Shown one piece after another: positions 54,822-64,000 of a stretch of DNA of 64,000 nucleotides. Made by a program: the position numbers and the translations under genes. This DNA comes from Methyloprofundus sp. (lineage in GTDB: Bacteria > Pseudomonadota > Gammaproteobacteria > Methylococcales > Methylomonadaceae): positions 558,001-622,000 of the forward strand of contig AP023240.1 in the NCBI GenBank assembly GCA_016592635.1, given 5' to 3'. Below the pieces are notes generated by a model that was given only the letters and a program-made list of their open reading frames with translations, ran no database searches and had not been told where the DNA came from. Within the stretch, counting starts at the first letter, position 1. Each line of letters opens with the position of its first letter.

Positions 54822-55685
54822 ATGGCTCAAGAAATTAACGAAGAAAAATCCAAGAATTTACTGAAAGGCATTCATATTCCGCCACAGCCACAGCTAATGG
54901 TGGATTTACAGATGGAAATGCTGATGCCTGAAGTCAGTATGGAAAGTTTGGCAAGTATTATTACTAAGGATATTGGTATTTCAGGCAGTATCTTAAAAAT
55001 AGTGAATTCACCTTTTTTTGGCCTACGTAATAAAATTACCTCTATTCAACAGGCTTTAAGTTTATTAGGTGTGCCGAATATTATTAATATCATTAATTCA
55101 CTGTCGATTCGAGATAGCTTGTCTGATGACTCGATTGTGCAACTAACGACCTTCTGGGATAACGCGATGGATACCGCGATGATTGCAACTGCGATTGCCA
55201 AAATGTTGGGTATTTCAGCACCAGACGAGGCGTATACCTTGGGCTTGTTTCATAATGCGGGCATTCCTTTGTTAATGATCAAATTTGCACAGTATCCAGA
55301 GGTTTTAAAATCATCTTATGCTGAGCAAGTACGGCGTATTACCGATATTGAAAATGATCAGCTAAGTAGTAATCATGCGGTCGTTGGTTATTATGTTGCC
55401 AAGGCTTGGAAGCTACCTAGCTATCTGGGTGAAGCAATTGCCGACCATCATAAAACCGAGGATATCTTTGCTGATAAGATTGCGTGTGATAAGAAAAAGA
55501 AAAACTTATTGGCTACCTTAAAATTGGCGGAAACTACTTGTCGAACTTACCATACTATCGGGGAGGCACCACAGGATTATGAGTTCCAGCGTATCAAGCA
55601 TGATCTATTATTGTACGTGGGCTTAAGTGACTATGATTTGGAAGAGATGCAAGATGAAATTAAAGAAATGGGGTTAGCACATTAG
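54822..55685 (+). CDS. HDOD-domain signalling protein
   Basis: 287 residues covering one HDOD domain: IPPQPQLMVDLQMEMLMPEV, ILKIVNSPFFGLRNKITSIQ, GLFHNAGIPLLMIKF and NHAVVGYYVAKAWKLP. HDOD proteins are non-catalytic relatives of HD phosphohydrolases that act in signalling. It starts 38 bases after the GGDEF-EAL regulator ends and is probably in the same operon. Confidence 0.9.
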   Translation: MAQEINEEKSKNLLKGIHIPPQPQLMVDLQMEMLMPEVSMESLASIITKDIGISGSILKIVNSPFFGLRNKITSIQQALSLLGVPNIINIINSLSIRDSLSDDSIVQLTTFWDNAMDTAMIATAIAKMLGISAPDEAYTLGLFHNAGIPLLMIKFAQYPEVLKSSYAEQVRRITDIENDQLSSNHAVVGYYVAKAWKLPSYLGEAIADHHKTEDIFADKIACDKKKKNLLATLKLAETTCRTYHTIGEAPQDYEFQRIKHDLLLYVGLSDYDLEEMQDEIKEMGLAH

Positions 55686-55744
55686 TTAGTAAGTTTCATA
55701 GTATTCTTGTCCCTGCAATTTAAATAAAATATAGATAAATAACG

Positions 55745-56182
55745 ATGCCAGCCATTCATATCGTCTGTCCCTCCTGTAATACAACTAACCGCATTCCTAG
55801 TGATCGTTTGGCGAATCAGCCCGTGTGCGGAAAATGTAAAGCAGCACTGTTTACTGCCCAGCCTCTAGAATTAACTGCCAGTAATTTTCGGCAACATATT
55901 AGCCGTAATGATATTCCTGTTGTGGTAGATTTTTGGGCCGATTGGTGCGGGCCGTGCAAAATGATGGCACCTACTTTTGCACAAGCAGCCACTCAGGTAG
56001 AACCATACGCACGTTTAGCTAAAGTGAATACCGAACAACAGCAAAATATCGCTGCGCAGTATAATATACGCAGTATTCCTACTTTGATTATTTTTAAAGC
56101 AAGTAAAGAGCTTGCGCGTCAATCGGGTGCCTTAGGTGCGGCAGATTTACAGCAATGGATTGGCACGCATATTGGCAAATAA
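55745..56182 (+). CDS. trxC: Thioredoxin 2 (TrxC) with zinc ribbon
   Basis: 145 residues. An N-terminal zinc ribbon with Cys8, Cys11, Cys28 and Cys31 precedes a thioredoxin domain with active site WCGPC (Cys68, Cys71) and IRSIPTLIIF. Reduces protein disulfides in the cytoplasm; often linked to oxidative stress. 59 bases after the HDOD gene, so co-transcription with the corrinoid-signalling operon is possible, which could link it to thiol supply. Confidence 0.95.
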   Translation: MPAIHIVCPSCNTTNRIPSDRLANQPVCGKCKAALFTAQPLELTASNFRQHISRNDIPVVVDFWADWCGPCKMMAPTFAQAATQVEPYARLAKVNTEQQQNIAAQYNIRSIPTLIIFKASKELARQSGALGAADLQQWIGTHIGK

Positions 56183-56249
56183 AAGCTAGCATGGGTAGAA
56201 CGAAGTGCTGTAGGCCACGAAGAGAAAATCATCAAGCCACACTGAACTA

Positions 56250-58793
56250 TTATAAATCCGTCTTAATAAAGCCTTTACGCAATAGTAGCTGCATTTCATC
56301 GGCAGGCAACGGCTGACTGAATAAATACCCCTGAATTTCATCGCATTGTTGCGCTTGCAAGAAATTAAACTGCGCCGCCTTTTCAACGCCCTCAGCAATC
56401 ACACAAAGACCTAAATCATGCCCTAAACTGATAATGGCACTAGTAATAGAGGCATTATCGCGATCTTTAGGAATATCCATGCAAAAAGAACGGTCAATTT
56501 TTAGTTTATTAATCGGAAAGCGTTTTAGGTAGCTGAGTGAGGAATAGCCAGTACCAAAATCATCAATGGATAGCTCTACCCCTAGTTGGCGAAACTCTCT
56601 TAATAAGGAGACATTAAACTCAGAGCAGTCCATTAATAAGCTTTCTGTTAATTCTAATTCCAGAAAACACGGTTTCAGTCCGGATTTAATTAATGCTTCT
56701 TTGACAATTTCTAACAGGTTATGTTGTCTGAATTGTACGGCTGATAAATTAACAGCTATTTGCACCGCTATTAAACCTTGATCTTGCCAAGCCTTATTTT
56801 GCCTGCAAGCTTCTTGCAGTACCCATTTTCCAATGGGGTTAATTAAGCCAGTTTCCTCAGCTAGAGGGATAAATTTACTTGGTGGGATCATGCCCATTTC
56901 AGGATGTGGCCAGCGTAATAATGCTTCCATACCCACTATCTTGCCTGTATCAACTTGTATTTGGGGCTGGTAATAAATCAGCAGTTCATTGTTTTCCACT
57001 GCTTTGCGTAAACTGCCTTCCAGAGAGAGGCGTTCCAAGGCTTGCGTGCTCATTGATGCGGAGAAAAACTCGAAATTATCACGACCATTATTTTTGGCAC
57101 AATACATGGCAGTATCGGCATTTTTTAATAGCACCTCATAATTTTTGCCATCATGGGGGTAAACACTGATACCAATACTAATGGTGACATGTAGTTCGTA
57201 TTGGTTTATTTTGAAAACCTTGCGTATTGCGGCAATGATTTTTTGCACGACGATAATGACATCACCAATTTCATCTATATCGGCAATCACAGCTGCGAAT
57301 TCATCACCAGACAAACGCGATACGCTATCGATTTCACGCATACAGTCACTAATACGGCTGGATACCTCAATCAACATTTGGTCGCCAATGCTGTGACCTA
57401 AAGAATCATTAATGGTTTTGAAATGATCAAGGTCAAAGAAAAGTACTGCTAATCTGCTTTTTTCTCTTGCTGCTGTTTTAATGGCCTGATCTAGTCGGTC
57501 AATAAATAAGCGCCGATTCGGTAGTTGCGTTAAGGGGTCGTAATTAGCCAGAAATTGAATGTGGGCTTCGGTATTTTTTTTATCGGAAATATCACTAAAG
57601 ATGGCGATAAAATGGCTTATTTCATTGGTATCGTTATAAACAATACTGATCGAGATCCATTCTGGGTAGACTTCACCATTTTTGCGGCGGTTCCATATTT
57701 CACCTTGCCAGTAACCTTTCATCATTAAGTCAGACCATAACTGCTGATAAAATCCTTTATCGTGGCGTCCTGATTGCAGTATATTGGGGTTTTGTCCTAA
57801 AACGTCTTTGCCTGCATAGCCAGTAATGTCACTGAAAGCAGAGTTCACCGAGATAATTTTATTATGCTGATCGCTAATAATAATGGCATCTTTGGAAGAT
57901 TCAAAGACTTTGGCAGATAAACGCAATTTTTCCTCGATCTTGCGCCGCTCTCTGATATCACGCATCACTACCCATATTTCCATGGGATCACCTGTTTCAG
58001 AATAGCGTAAGATCAATTGTGCGATTACCGGGACAATCGTTTTATTTTGGCTTAGCAGTTCCAGCTCGAATTCACTAGAAAAACCTTTTACTAATAATTC
58101 ATTCTGTACCAGGTCATTAAAAAGCTTTGCTGATGCTTCGGTCATAATGGAGTAAATATTGAGACCTTGATCTTGTAGAACTTTAATGTCTTGATAACCA
58201 ATTAAGTCTAGAAAGGCATCATTACAGTCAATGAGCCCACCTTCCATAGGCAGGTTTAAACTATCTTTATCTATAATTAAGTGTTGTGAGCCATGGTCGG
58301 CATCTGCTACCGAGATAGCAATATGTGATAATTTAAATAAGACGCGATAACGTTCTTCTATTTCTTTTAACGCCGCTTCAGCTCTGAGTGTACGCGCACA
58401 TTTCAATAAAGCATGCTCAAGAATACTGAGTTTAATCGGCTTGGTGACATATTGATGTACACCTAGTTCAATGGAACGGTGGAAGTAACGTGGTTCTTCG
58501 AATGCCGTAGTGATAATAATAGGCACGTATGGAGCAATTTCCTGGATGATTTCAGACATTTTTAAACCATCCATAATCGGCATAAGAATATCGGTAATGA
58601 CGATATCAGGATGGTGTTTTTTGTAAGCTTCTATGCCTTTTTTGCCATTTGCTGCGGTATAGACTTTACGGCAACGCCGTTGCAAGTAAGTTTTTAATTG
58701 ATCACGAACTTCGTCTTCATCTTCTACATATAAAATACTGAGAGATTTAAGATAGAGAATGTCAGCATCATTTGTTGGGTCTGCATCAGTCAT
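56250..58793 (-). CDS. Response regulator with two PAS, GGDEF and EAL domains
   Basis: 847 residues: receiver (Asp68 in IVITDILMPIMDG), PAS (150-275), PAS (295-410), GGDEF-type domain and EAL ([18 protein letters not shown]). The cyclase motif is SGDEF, one step from GGDEF, with an RxxD I-site (REID) before it; such variants can still be active, but this lowers certainty. It starts three bases after the large kinase gene ends, forming a two-component pair. It converges on trxC. Confidence 0.92.
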   Translation of the reverse strand: MTDADPTNDADILYLKSLSILYVEDEDEVRDQLKTYLQRRCRKVYTAANGKKGIEAYKKHHPDIVITDILMPIMDGLKMSEIIQEIAPYVPIIITTAFEEPRYFHRSIELGVHQYVTKPIKLSILEHALLKCARTLRAEAALKEIEERYRVLFKLSHIAISVADADHGSQHLIIDKDSLNLPMEGGLIDCNDAFLDLIGYQDIKVLQDQGLNIYSIMTEASAKLFNDLVQNELLVKGFSSEFELELLSQNKTIVPVIAQLILRYSETGDPMEIWVVMRDIRERRKIEEKLRLSAKVFESSKDAIIISDQHNKIISVNSAFSDITGYAGKDVLGQNPNILQSGRHDKGFYQQLWSDLMMKGYWQGEIWNRRKNGEVYPEWISISIVYNDTNEISHFIAIFSDISDKKNTEAHIQFLANYDPLTQLPNRRLFIDRLDQAIKTAAREKSRLAVLFFDLDHFKTINDSLGHSIGDQMLIEVSSRISDCMREIDSVSRLSGDEFAAVIADIDEIGDVIIVVQKIIAAIRKVFKINQYELHVTISIGISVYPHDGKNYEVLLKNADTAMYCAKNNGRDNFEFFSASMSTQALERLSLEGSLRKAVENNELLIYYQPQIQVDTGKIVGMEALLRWPHPEMGMIPPSKFIPLAEETGLINPIGKWVLQEACRQNKAWQDQGLIAVQIAVNLSAVQFRQHNLLEIVKEALIKSGLKPCFLELELTESLLMDCSEFNVSLLREFRQLGVELSIDDFGTGYSSLSYLKRFPINKLKIDRSFCMDIPKDRDNASITSAIISLGHDLGLCVIAEGVEKAAQFNFLQAQQCDEIQGYLFSQPLPADEMQLLLRKGFIKTDL

Positions 58794-58796
58794 AAG

Positions 58797-61700
58797 TTAA
58801 TTATCCGTATGTGCATGCATCATTTTTTGGTAATCAATGTTTTTCGCAAGGCTGGGCGCGATAATTGAAAATTTAGCACCTTCCTGGGTATTACAGACTT
58901 CAATCTGGCCATTTAGACTATTTTCAATAATCATTTTTGACATATATAAACCAATGCCCATACCGCCTTCTTTGGTGGAGTAATAGGGCTCAAATATGTG
59001 ATTTAACACCTCATTGTTAATGCCACCGCCATTATCTTGTACGGTTAAACAAACTTTGCCCTGTTGCATCGCTAGGTCAACTTTGATCATACCACTATTT
59101 TTATGAGTTAATATGGCTTCTTTGGCATTCGATACTAGATTGAGTACTACCTGTGCATATTCATTGAGTATGCCATAAACTTCAATATCTTGGGTTAAGT
59201 TCAGTTCTATTTGGATGTTATGGGTTTTAAAGCTGGCTTCTACCAGCAGTACAGCATCCTCAACAGCATCACGTATACTAAAAACTACCCGGGGTTTGTT
59301 GGGGCTGAAAAAGTCCCTGAAATCAGTAATAGTGTGGGACATTTTATCTATATACTTAAAGCCATTTTTAATTTGTGTATCGAGGTATTCGCTACTCAAT
59401 TCATCAAATTGCTGTGCATCTTGTAAATTACCAAATAATAAGCTCAAAGCATTTAAGGGTTGCCGCCATTGATGCGCAATATTGTTGATCATCTCTCCCA
59501 TAGTGGCCAATTTTGATTGTTGAATTAATAAATGATCCTTTTCTCTACTCTTTTGGGTTATGTCTAGTACACGTTGTTCAAGGTCGCTATTAAACTCAGC
59601 TATTTCGGTCATTAAGCGGGCATTTTCTATGGAAATCGCCATTTGCATGCTGAGCAATTCCATCATGCGTACGCGCTCAGGAGTGAAGACACCAGGAGAT
59701 AAACAATTATCCAAATATAATACCCCTACCAGTTTAGCTTGGCGCATAATAGGGATGCACATTAAAGAACGTATTGAATGGCGAGTTACTTCGGGCAGGT
59801 TCTTAAATTCAGCAGATTGTAAAGCATCATCCAAGATGATACTTTCCTTGGTTCTGGCAACATAATGCACGATACCCTGACAGATGTTATTAACCTCTTT
59901 TAACGGGGTAGGAGGGAGTTGGATCGACGCTTTCGTGTTGATATGGTTTTCACTCATGCGCAACCATTCCCCGCTATTTTCCTGCAGTAAAAAGCCATGT
60001 TGAGCACCAGAAGACTCTAAGACTACAGCCATGATTTTGGACAATAATTGTGTTTGATCAATTTCGGCAGATAAAGCGAGCGAAGATTTAATGAGATAAT
60101 CTATATCAAGATCCGGGAGTGTTTGTTCTTCATCAAAATTCTTGGGTTCATCAATTAGTACTGCGTGAGTATCTTTTAGTGCTTGTGGGTAATTATCTAA
60201 TAATTGAATTTCTTTGCCTGTGCAGGCACAGTTTCGATAGAGGCTGAGTGCCGCCTGCAAATATTGCTGACTACTGACCCAGTTTTTTTCTAATAAGCAG
60301 GCAGCAAACAGTTCATTGATAAAACCATCCAGAAATACATAGCCTTGTGAGCGAGCTATTTCAATGGCTTGAAAATAGTAGCCAATGGTTTCAGTAGAGT
60401 GGCTAAAATATCGGCTCCATTCAGCATGGCATAAGGCGAGATAAGGTTTTAATAAAGGGCCGAGTTCAGTCCATGTTTCTAATTGCTGTAGTAATGGACT
60501 TAGGCGTTCCTGTAGTGCCTGTTTAGTTTCTGTTGATTGTTCAGCTAGGCGTAAGGCGTTTAAAATTCTAAAGACATACCATTGTCGTTTCAGTACATTA
60601 TCGGTCATGCCAGTCAGATATTGTTGTACGGTATCTAGGCAGGCCTCAGCTTGCTGATAACGGCCAAAATAATAATGACTCATGCCTAATAATACAAAAT
60701 AGCTACCTGCTGAAGCGACATGGTTACGACTCTTCCATAAGCTGAGTTTTTCATCCATGGGGATAATATTTGCGCGCGCATTTTTCATCGGTTCAACCCA
60801 ACCAGCTTGTACTGCTTCTGCTAAACCGACCGAAAATGATAATTGGTTCTTGCGGGAAAATTCCAAGCACTCTTGAGCGGTTGTTTCGATGCTGCTGAAA
60901 TTAGCTCCCTGTACTTGCAGGTTCCACATTAAGGGACCGTAGCATAAGCCGGCATTGTATAAATCACCGCAGTTTTTGCCACTCTGTATACCCTTGCGAC
61001 TAAAATTAACAATGTCTTGCGGATGGCTACGTGAATGCATATTACACCAGACTATGCCATTGATGCCACGAGTAGCACCAAAGGTGTCAGGGTAACGAGC
61101 GCATAGCTCATGTGCTAAATCTTGATAGCGAAATGCCATTGTAAATTTGCCTTGCTCACCTAGGTTTAGCCCCATGATCGAGAAGGAGTAAATAACAGAT
61201 TCATCCATGCCGCCTTGTAAACAGTGTATGGTTGATTGGGCGGCAGATAAATATAACTGAGGCACTAGCCCAGACATATACAGGTCAGGAATGAGCTCAC
61301 TATAAAATACTAATTCAATTTTACTTTTTCTGTCCTGAGTAAACGGCATGTTAAGAATTTTACTCCAGACATCTGCATGTTCTGCATGGATGGATTGCAT
61401 AAGCTCCTGCATGTGTTGCTCTGCAATATTCTTTTCGGTAGGGATGGCGTTATCAAAATAGGCTAACCCTCGGTTAGCGGTTTCAATCGCTTTGATGAAA
61501 TTGCCAATAGAAGACAGCGAGGTGGTCTGTTCGGCGAGTGCTTCTGCTTTATCTAAGTCATCAGTAGCACGTTGCAATAGTTCATTAAGCAGCCCTTCAG
61601 ACTGCTCGTAACGTCCACACATTAATTCGGTTTTTGCCAGTTTCTGGTGTAAACGATACATTAATAAATAATGCTCAGCCCAAGCTTGTTCAGGTAATAA

Positions 61701-64000
61701 TTTTAAGCCTGAGCGATAGTATTCATTAGCGGCTTGGGTAGCCAGTGCATTGAGTGCTTTATTACCTGCATGCAGATTGGTTTGCGCTATTTTCAAGGTG
61801 TCTGCAGTGCTGATTTTATCAGGGCGGCCTAAATTTAAATGTGCTGCGATAGTAAATAGTTTGTCCTGTTTTTCCAGTTCTGCATTCAGCGGGGTACTGC
61901 CTAATAAATGTTGGCCGACTTTCCAGTGAATTTTGCGACGTTTTTCCGGGTCAATAAGTCTGAGCACGGCTTCTTGTACGCGGTCATGTACAAACTGAAA
62001 TTCAGTTTTACTTTCAATCAGTAGCCCTAGTGTTAATACCGGTTTTAATAGTTCAAATAATGACTGCAATGCAATATCATGAATCAGGGCAATATCTTCA
62101 GCTGCAAAACGATTACCCATACAAGCACAGATTTTTATGATGGCTAACGTTTCTTGTGCTAAGCGCTGTACTTTAGTACCAAACATTTCTACGACAGAGT
62201 TAGGCATATGGGAGTGGCGTATTTTTTCCATATCCCAGACCCACTGTCCCTGTTCGCTAAACAGTAAAAGTTCTTCGCCGTGTAACCAAGATAAACTTTC
62301 ACTGACAAATAAAGGATTACCTTCTGTTAATTTGGCTAAGAATATAGCCAGTTGTTCAGTTTGTGGTAAAGGTAAATCCAGAATATAGGCAACCATGTCA
62401 TGGCATGCTTGGGTACCTAATGCCCCTATACGTAACTCTTTAATATTTAAATGCTGTTGTTTGATGCTTTGCAGCAAAAAAACTAACGGATGAGATTCGT
62501 TGACTTCATTGTGTCGGTAGGCACCGATAAAAAATAGATGCGGGTAATTTTCACTATTGGCAAACAAGTATTGCAGGAAATCAAAGGTGGCACTATCACA
62601 CCATTGCAGGTCATCGATAAATAAAATTAATGGATTATTTTCCCTACTTAGGCATGCTAAAAAAGAGCCGAATAAATTGTTAAATCGATTTCTGGCTTCT
62701 ACAGGTGGTAAGTTTGGTACTTCAGGTTGTTTACCAATAAGTATGCTTAGCTCTGGTACCACATCAGTGATAACTCTGCCTTGCTTGCCTAGGGCAGTTA
62801 ATATTTGTTGTTTCCAGTCATTAACGCGGCTATCACTTTCAGTCAACAAAGTTCGAATAAGGTTGCGTAATGCCTGAATCAGTGAACTGTAAGGTATGTT
62901 TTTCTGGTATTGATCAAATTTTCCAGAGGTAAAATAGCCATTATTAGCCACTAGCGGTTGTTGTAACTCTTGGATTAAACGAGTTTTACCTATGCCTGGC
63001 AAGCCTGAAATAAAAGCAGAATGAAAGCCTTTATTGGCAATCACTTCGGCATATTCATCAAGAATAACGTGTGCTTCATTATTCCGACCCACCATTTTTG
63101 AGATAAAAATTATCCGGTGAGTGTGGTCACGTAGTCCCAGCATAAAAGGTATAACCTGATCATTTAGCTGGTATTGATCAGCGCATTGGCGTAAATCAGC
63201 ATATAAACCCAAGCCTGTTTGGTAGCGTTTTTCAGGCTCTTTCAGGCACATTTTTGCGATAATGGTACTGAGAATACTGGGGATTTTAGGGTTAACTTTA
63301 TGCAGAGGCGGGGATTCTTCCGCTAAATGCGAGTGAATGAGCTCTAGAGGGTCAGTGCTGGTAAAAGGTAAATTTCCTGTGAGTAACTGATAGAAAATAA
63401 TACCTAAAGAATAGATATCGGTTGAGAATTCGACCCGGTGATTGATGCGTCCTGTTTGCTCTGGGGAAGTGTAAGCTAAGGTACCTTTGACAAAATCACG
63501 GTCATAGATAAAATGACTAATTTCTTGAATATCTACCGGATTTAAAAAATCGACTAAGCGAACTGTGTTGGTTTCTGTTTGGATTAGAGTATTATTGGGC
63601 TTGATGCCCCCATGGATAATGCCTGCTTCATGTACGGCATTGAGAGCTAAGGTTAATTCACCAGCAATATTAAAAAAATCTGATAGTGGGATGCCAGTAG
63701 GGTGTATTGACAGGTAGTGATTGAGGGTCTTTCCTGGGAAGAAATGGCGTACTATAAATTGAGAGTTATTGTAGTACTCAAAGCTGAGAGGCGTAATAAC
63801 ACGTGGGTCATGAATGATTTTCAGTCTTTCGACTTTTTGTTTTAGATAACGGCGCTGACTTTCATTATTAATGGGGCGCTTTAATATTTTTACAATAAAG
63901 AACTGTTCTGGGTGCTTTTTTAAACATGCTTTAAATACCGAGGCATTGAGGCTGTTACCTAATAATTCCAGTAAATTATAGTAGGGAATGGATAATTTAA
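58797..64000 (-). CDS. Pseudokinase-ATPase-GAF-histidine kinase (5' end outside window)
   Basis: At least 1,734 residues; the N-terminus lies beyond the window. Order: a Ser/Thr kinase-like domain (about 250 residues visible), an AAA/STAND ATPase (Walker A GLPGIGKTRL, Walker B LILFIDDLQW), a long TPR-like helical region, GAF, HisKA (NNIAHQWRQPLNAL) and HATPase (NLVSNAKEAI, DNGGGI). In the kinase part the catalytic loop HxDxKPxN reads HGGIKPNN and DFG reads DFL. It is therefore probably a pseudokinase, while the histidine kinase end looks active. Feeds the response regulator at 56250, three bases downstream. Confidence 0.9.
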   Translation of the reverse strand, partial: KLSIPYYNLLELLGNSLNASVFKACLKKHPEQFFIVKILKRPINNESQRRYLKQKVERLKIIHDPRVITPLSFEYYNNSQFIVRHFFPGKTLNHYLSIHPTGIPLSDFFNIAGELTLALNAVHEAGIIHGGIKPNNTLIQTETNTVRLVDFLNPVDIQEISHFIYDRDFVKGTLAYTSPEQTGRINHRVEFSTDIYSLGIIFYQLLTGNLPFTSTDPLELIHSHLAEESPPLHKVNPKIPSILSTIIAKMCLKEPEKRYQTGLGLYADLRQCADQYQLNDQVIPFMLGLRDHTHRIIFISKMVGRNNEAHVILDEYAEVIANKGFHSAFISGLPGIGKTRLIQELQQPLVANNGYFTSGKFDQYQKNIPYSSLIQALRNLIRTLLTESDSRVNDWKQQILTALGKQGRVITDVVPELSILIGKQPEVPNLPPVEARNRFNNLFGSFLACLSRENNPLILFIDDLQWCDSATFDFLQYLFANSENYPHLFFIGAYRHNEVNESHPLVFLLQSIKQQHLNIKELRIGALGTQACHDMVAYILDLPLPQTEQLAIFLAKLTEGNPLFVSESLSWLHGEELLLFSEQGQWVWDMEKIRHSHMPNSVVEMFGTKVQRLAQETLAIIKICACMGNRFAAEDIALIHDIALQSLFELLKPVLTLGLLIESKTEFQFVHDRVQEAVLRLIDPEKRRKIHWKVGQHLLGSTPLNAELEKQDKLFTIAAHLNLGRPDKISTADTLKIAQTNLHAGNKALNALATQAANEYYRSGLKLLPEQAWAEHYLLMYRLHQKLAKTELMCGRYEQSEGLLNELLQRATDDLDKAEALAEQTTSLSSIGNFIKAIETANRGLAYFDNAIPTEKNIAEQHMQELMQSIHAEHADVWSKILNMPFTQDRKSKIELVFYSELIPDLYMSGLVPQLYLSAAQSTIHCLQGGMDESVIYSFSIMGLNLGEQGKFTMAFRYQDLAHELCARYPDTFGATRGINGIVWCNMHSRSHPQDIVNFSRKGIQSGKNCGDLYNAGLCYGPLMWNLQVQGANFSSIETTAQECLEFSRKNQLSFSVGLAEAVQAGWVEPMKNARANIIPMDEKLSLWKSRNHVASAGSYFVLLGMSHYYFGRYQQAEACLDTVQQYLTGMTDNVLKRQWYVFRILNALRLAEQSTETKQALQERLSPLLQQLETWTELGPLLKPYLALCHAEWSRYFSHSTETIGYYFQAIEIARSQGYVFLDGFINELFAACLLEKNWVSSQQYLQAALSLYRNCACTGKEIQLLDNYPQALKDTHAVLIDEPKNFDEEQTLPDLDIDYLIKSSLALSAEIDQTQLLSKIMAVVLESSGAQHGFLLQENSGEWLRMSENHINTKASIQLPPTPLKEVNNICQGIVHYVARTKESIILDDALQSAEFKNLPEVTRHSIRSLMCIPIMRQAKLVGVLYLDNCLSPGVFTPERVRMMELLSMQMAISIENARLMTEIAEFNSDLEQRVLDITQKSREKDHLLIQQSKLATMGEMINNIAHQWRQPLNALSLLFGNLQDAQQFDELSSEYLDTQIKNGFKYIDKMSHTITDFRDFFSPNKPRVVFSIRDAVEDAVLLVEASFKTHNIQIELNLTQDIEVYGILNEYAQVVLNLVSNAKEAILTHKNSGMIKVDLAMQQGKVCLTVQDNGGGINNEVLNHIFEPYYSTKEGGMGIGLYMSKMIIENSLNGQIEVCNTQEGAKFSIIAPSLAKNIDYQKMMHAHTDN

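Overview
The window reads as chromosome of an AT-leaning gammaproteobacterium (roughly 40% GC by eye). The ubiE-ubiJ-ubiB and nrdR-ribD-ribE-ribBX-ribH-nusB blocks, flagellar flgP/flgT lipoproteins, a RegB/RegA redox pair, a PEP-CTERM-like exported protein and many c-di-GMP proteins together fit a free-living aquatic gammaproteobacterium. A methanotroph-like Methylococcales relative is possible, but no diagnostic gene such as pmo or mxa is present to prove it.

Layout. 1-1.9 kb: flagellar lipoproteins flgP-(small lipoprotein)-flgT, minus strand, flgT cut by the window edge. 2-4.5 kb: rlmKL-acyP. 5-8.3 kb: PEP-CTERM-like protein, FKBP isomerase, SLT lipoprotein, tandem PilZ protein. 8.3-14.3 kb: ybiB, then ubiE-ubiJ-ubiB-regB-regA in one direction, joining ubiquinone synthesis to a quinone/redox sensor. 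14.6-15.2 kb: a folded leader RNA resembling a c-di-GMP-I (GEMM) riboswitch before a 64-residue membrane protein and a terminator. 15.6-19.7 kb: accessory genes (small secreted protein, acidic coiled coil, PilZ-membrane protein, acyltransferase). 20-29 kb: core genes for riboflavin, nusB, a phosphohexomutase and ftsK. 29.9-32.6 kb: an IS66 element inserted into a second IS66-like transposase gene, next to a 5'-truncated diguanylate cyclase. 33.7-37.8 kb: a CheB-CheR-PAS-GGDEF-EAL gene split by a one-base frameshift. 38-41.8 kb: B12-binding radical SAM protein, peroxiredoxin, TauE/SafE exporter and a small membrane protein.

42-56 kb is the most unusual part. A UrtA-like urea/amide binding protein without transporter genes overlaps a Cache-HAMP-PAS-GAF-PAS-GGDEF-EAL protein. 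Next comes a tightly overlapped run: RACo-like corrinoid activator, corrinoid protein, UroD-type methyltransferase, DUF1638, histidine kinase, response regulator with GGDEF-EAL; then HDOD and trxC. The corrinoid methyl-transfer genes are translationally coupled to a c-di-GMP two-component system, and both the activator and the methyltransferase have lost expected metal ligands. I regard this as the best candidate for an undescribed system: corrinoid methyl transfer used for, or controlled by, signalling. 56-64 kb on the other strand holds a second kinase/regulator pair: a very large pseudokinase-ATPase-GAF-histidine kinase and a receiver-PAS-GGDEF-EAL protein.

A family of palindromic intergenic elements (about 80-165 bp, five copies recognised) and several other hairpin repeats occupy many gaps. 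No tRNA, rRNA or CRISPR array was seen.
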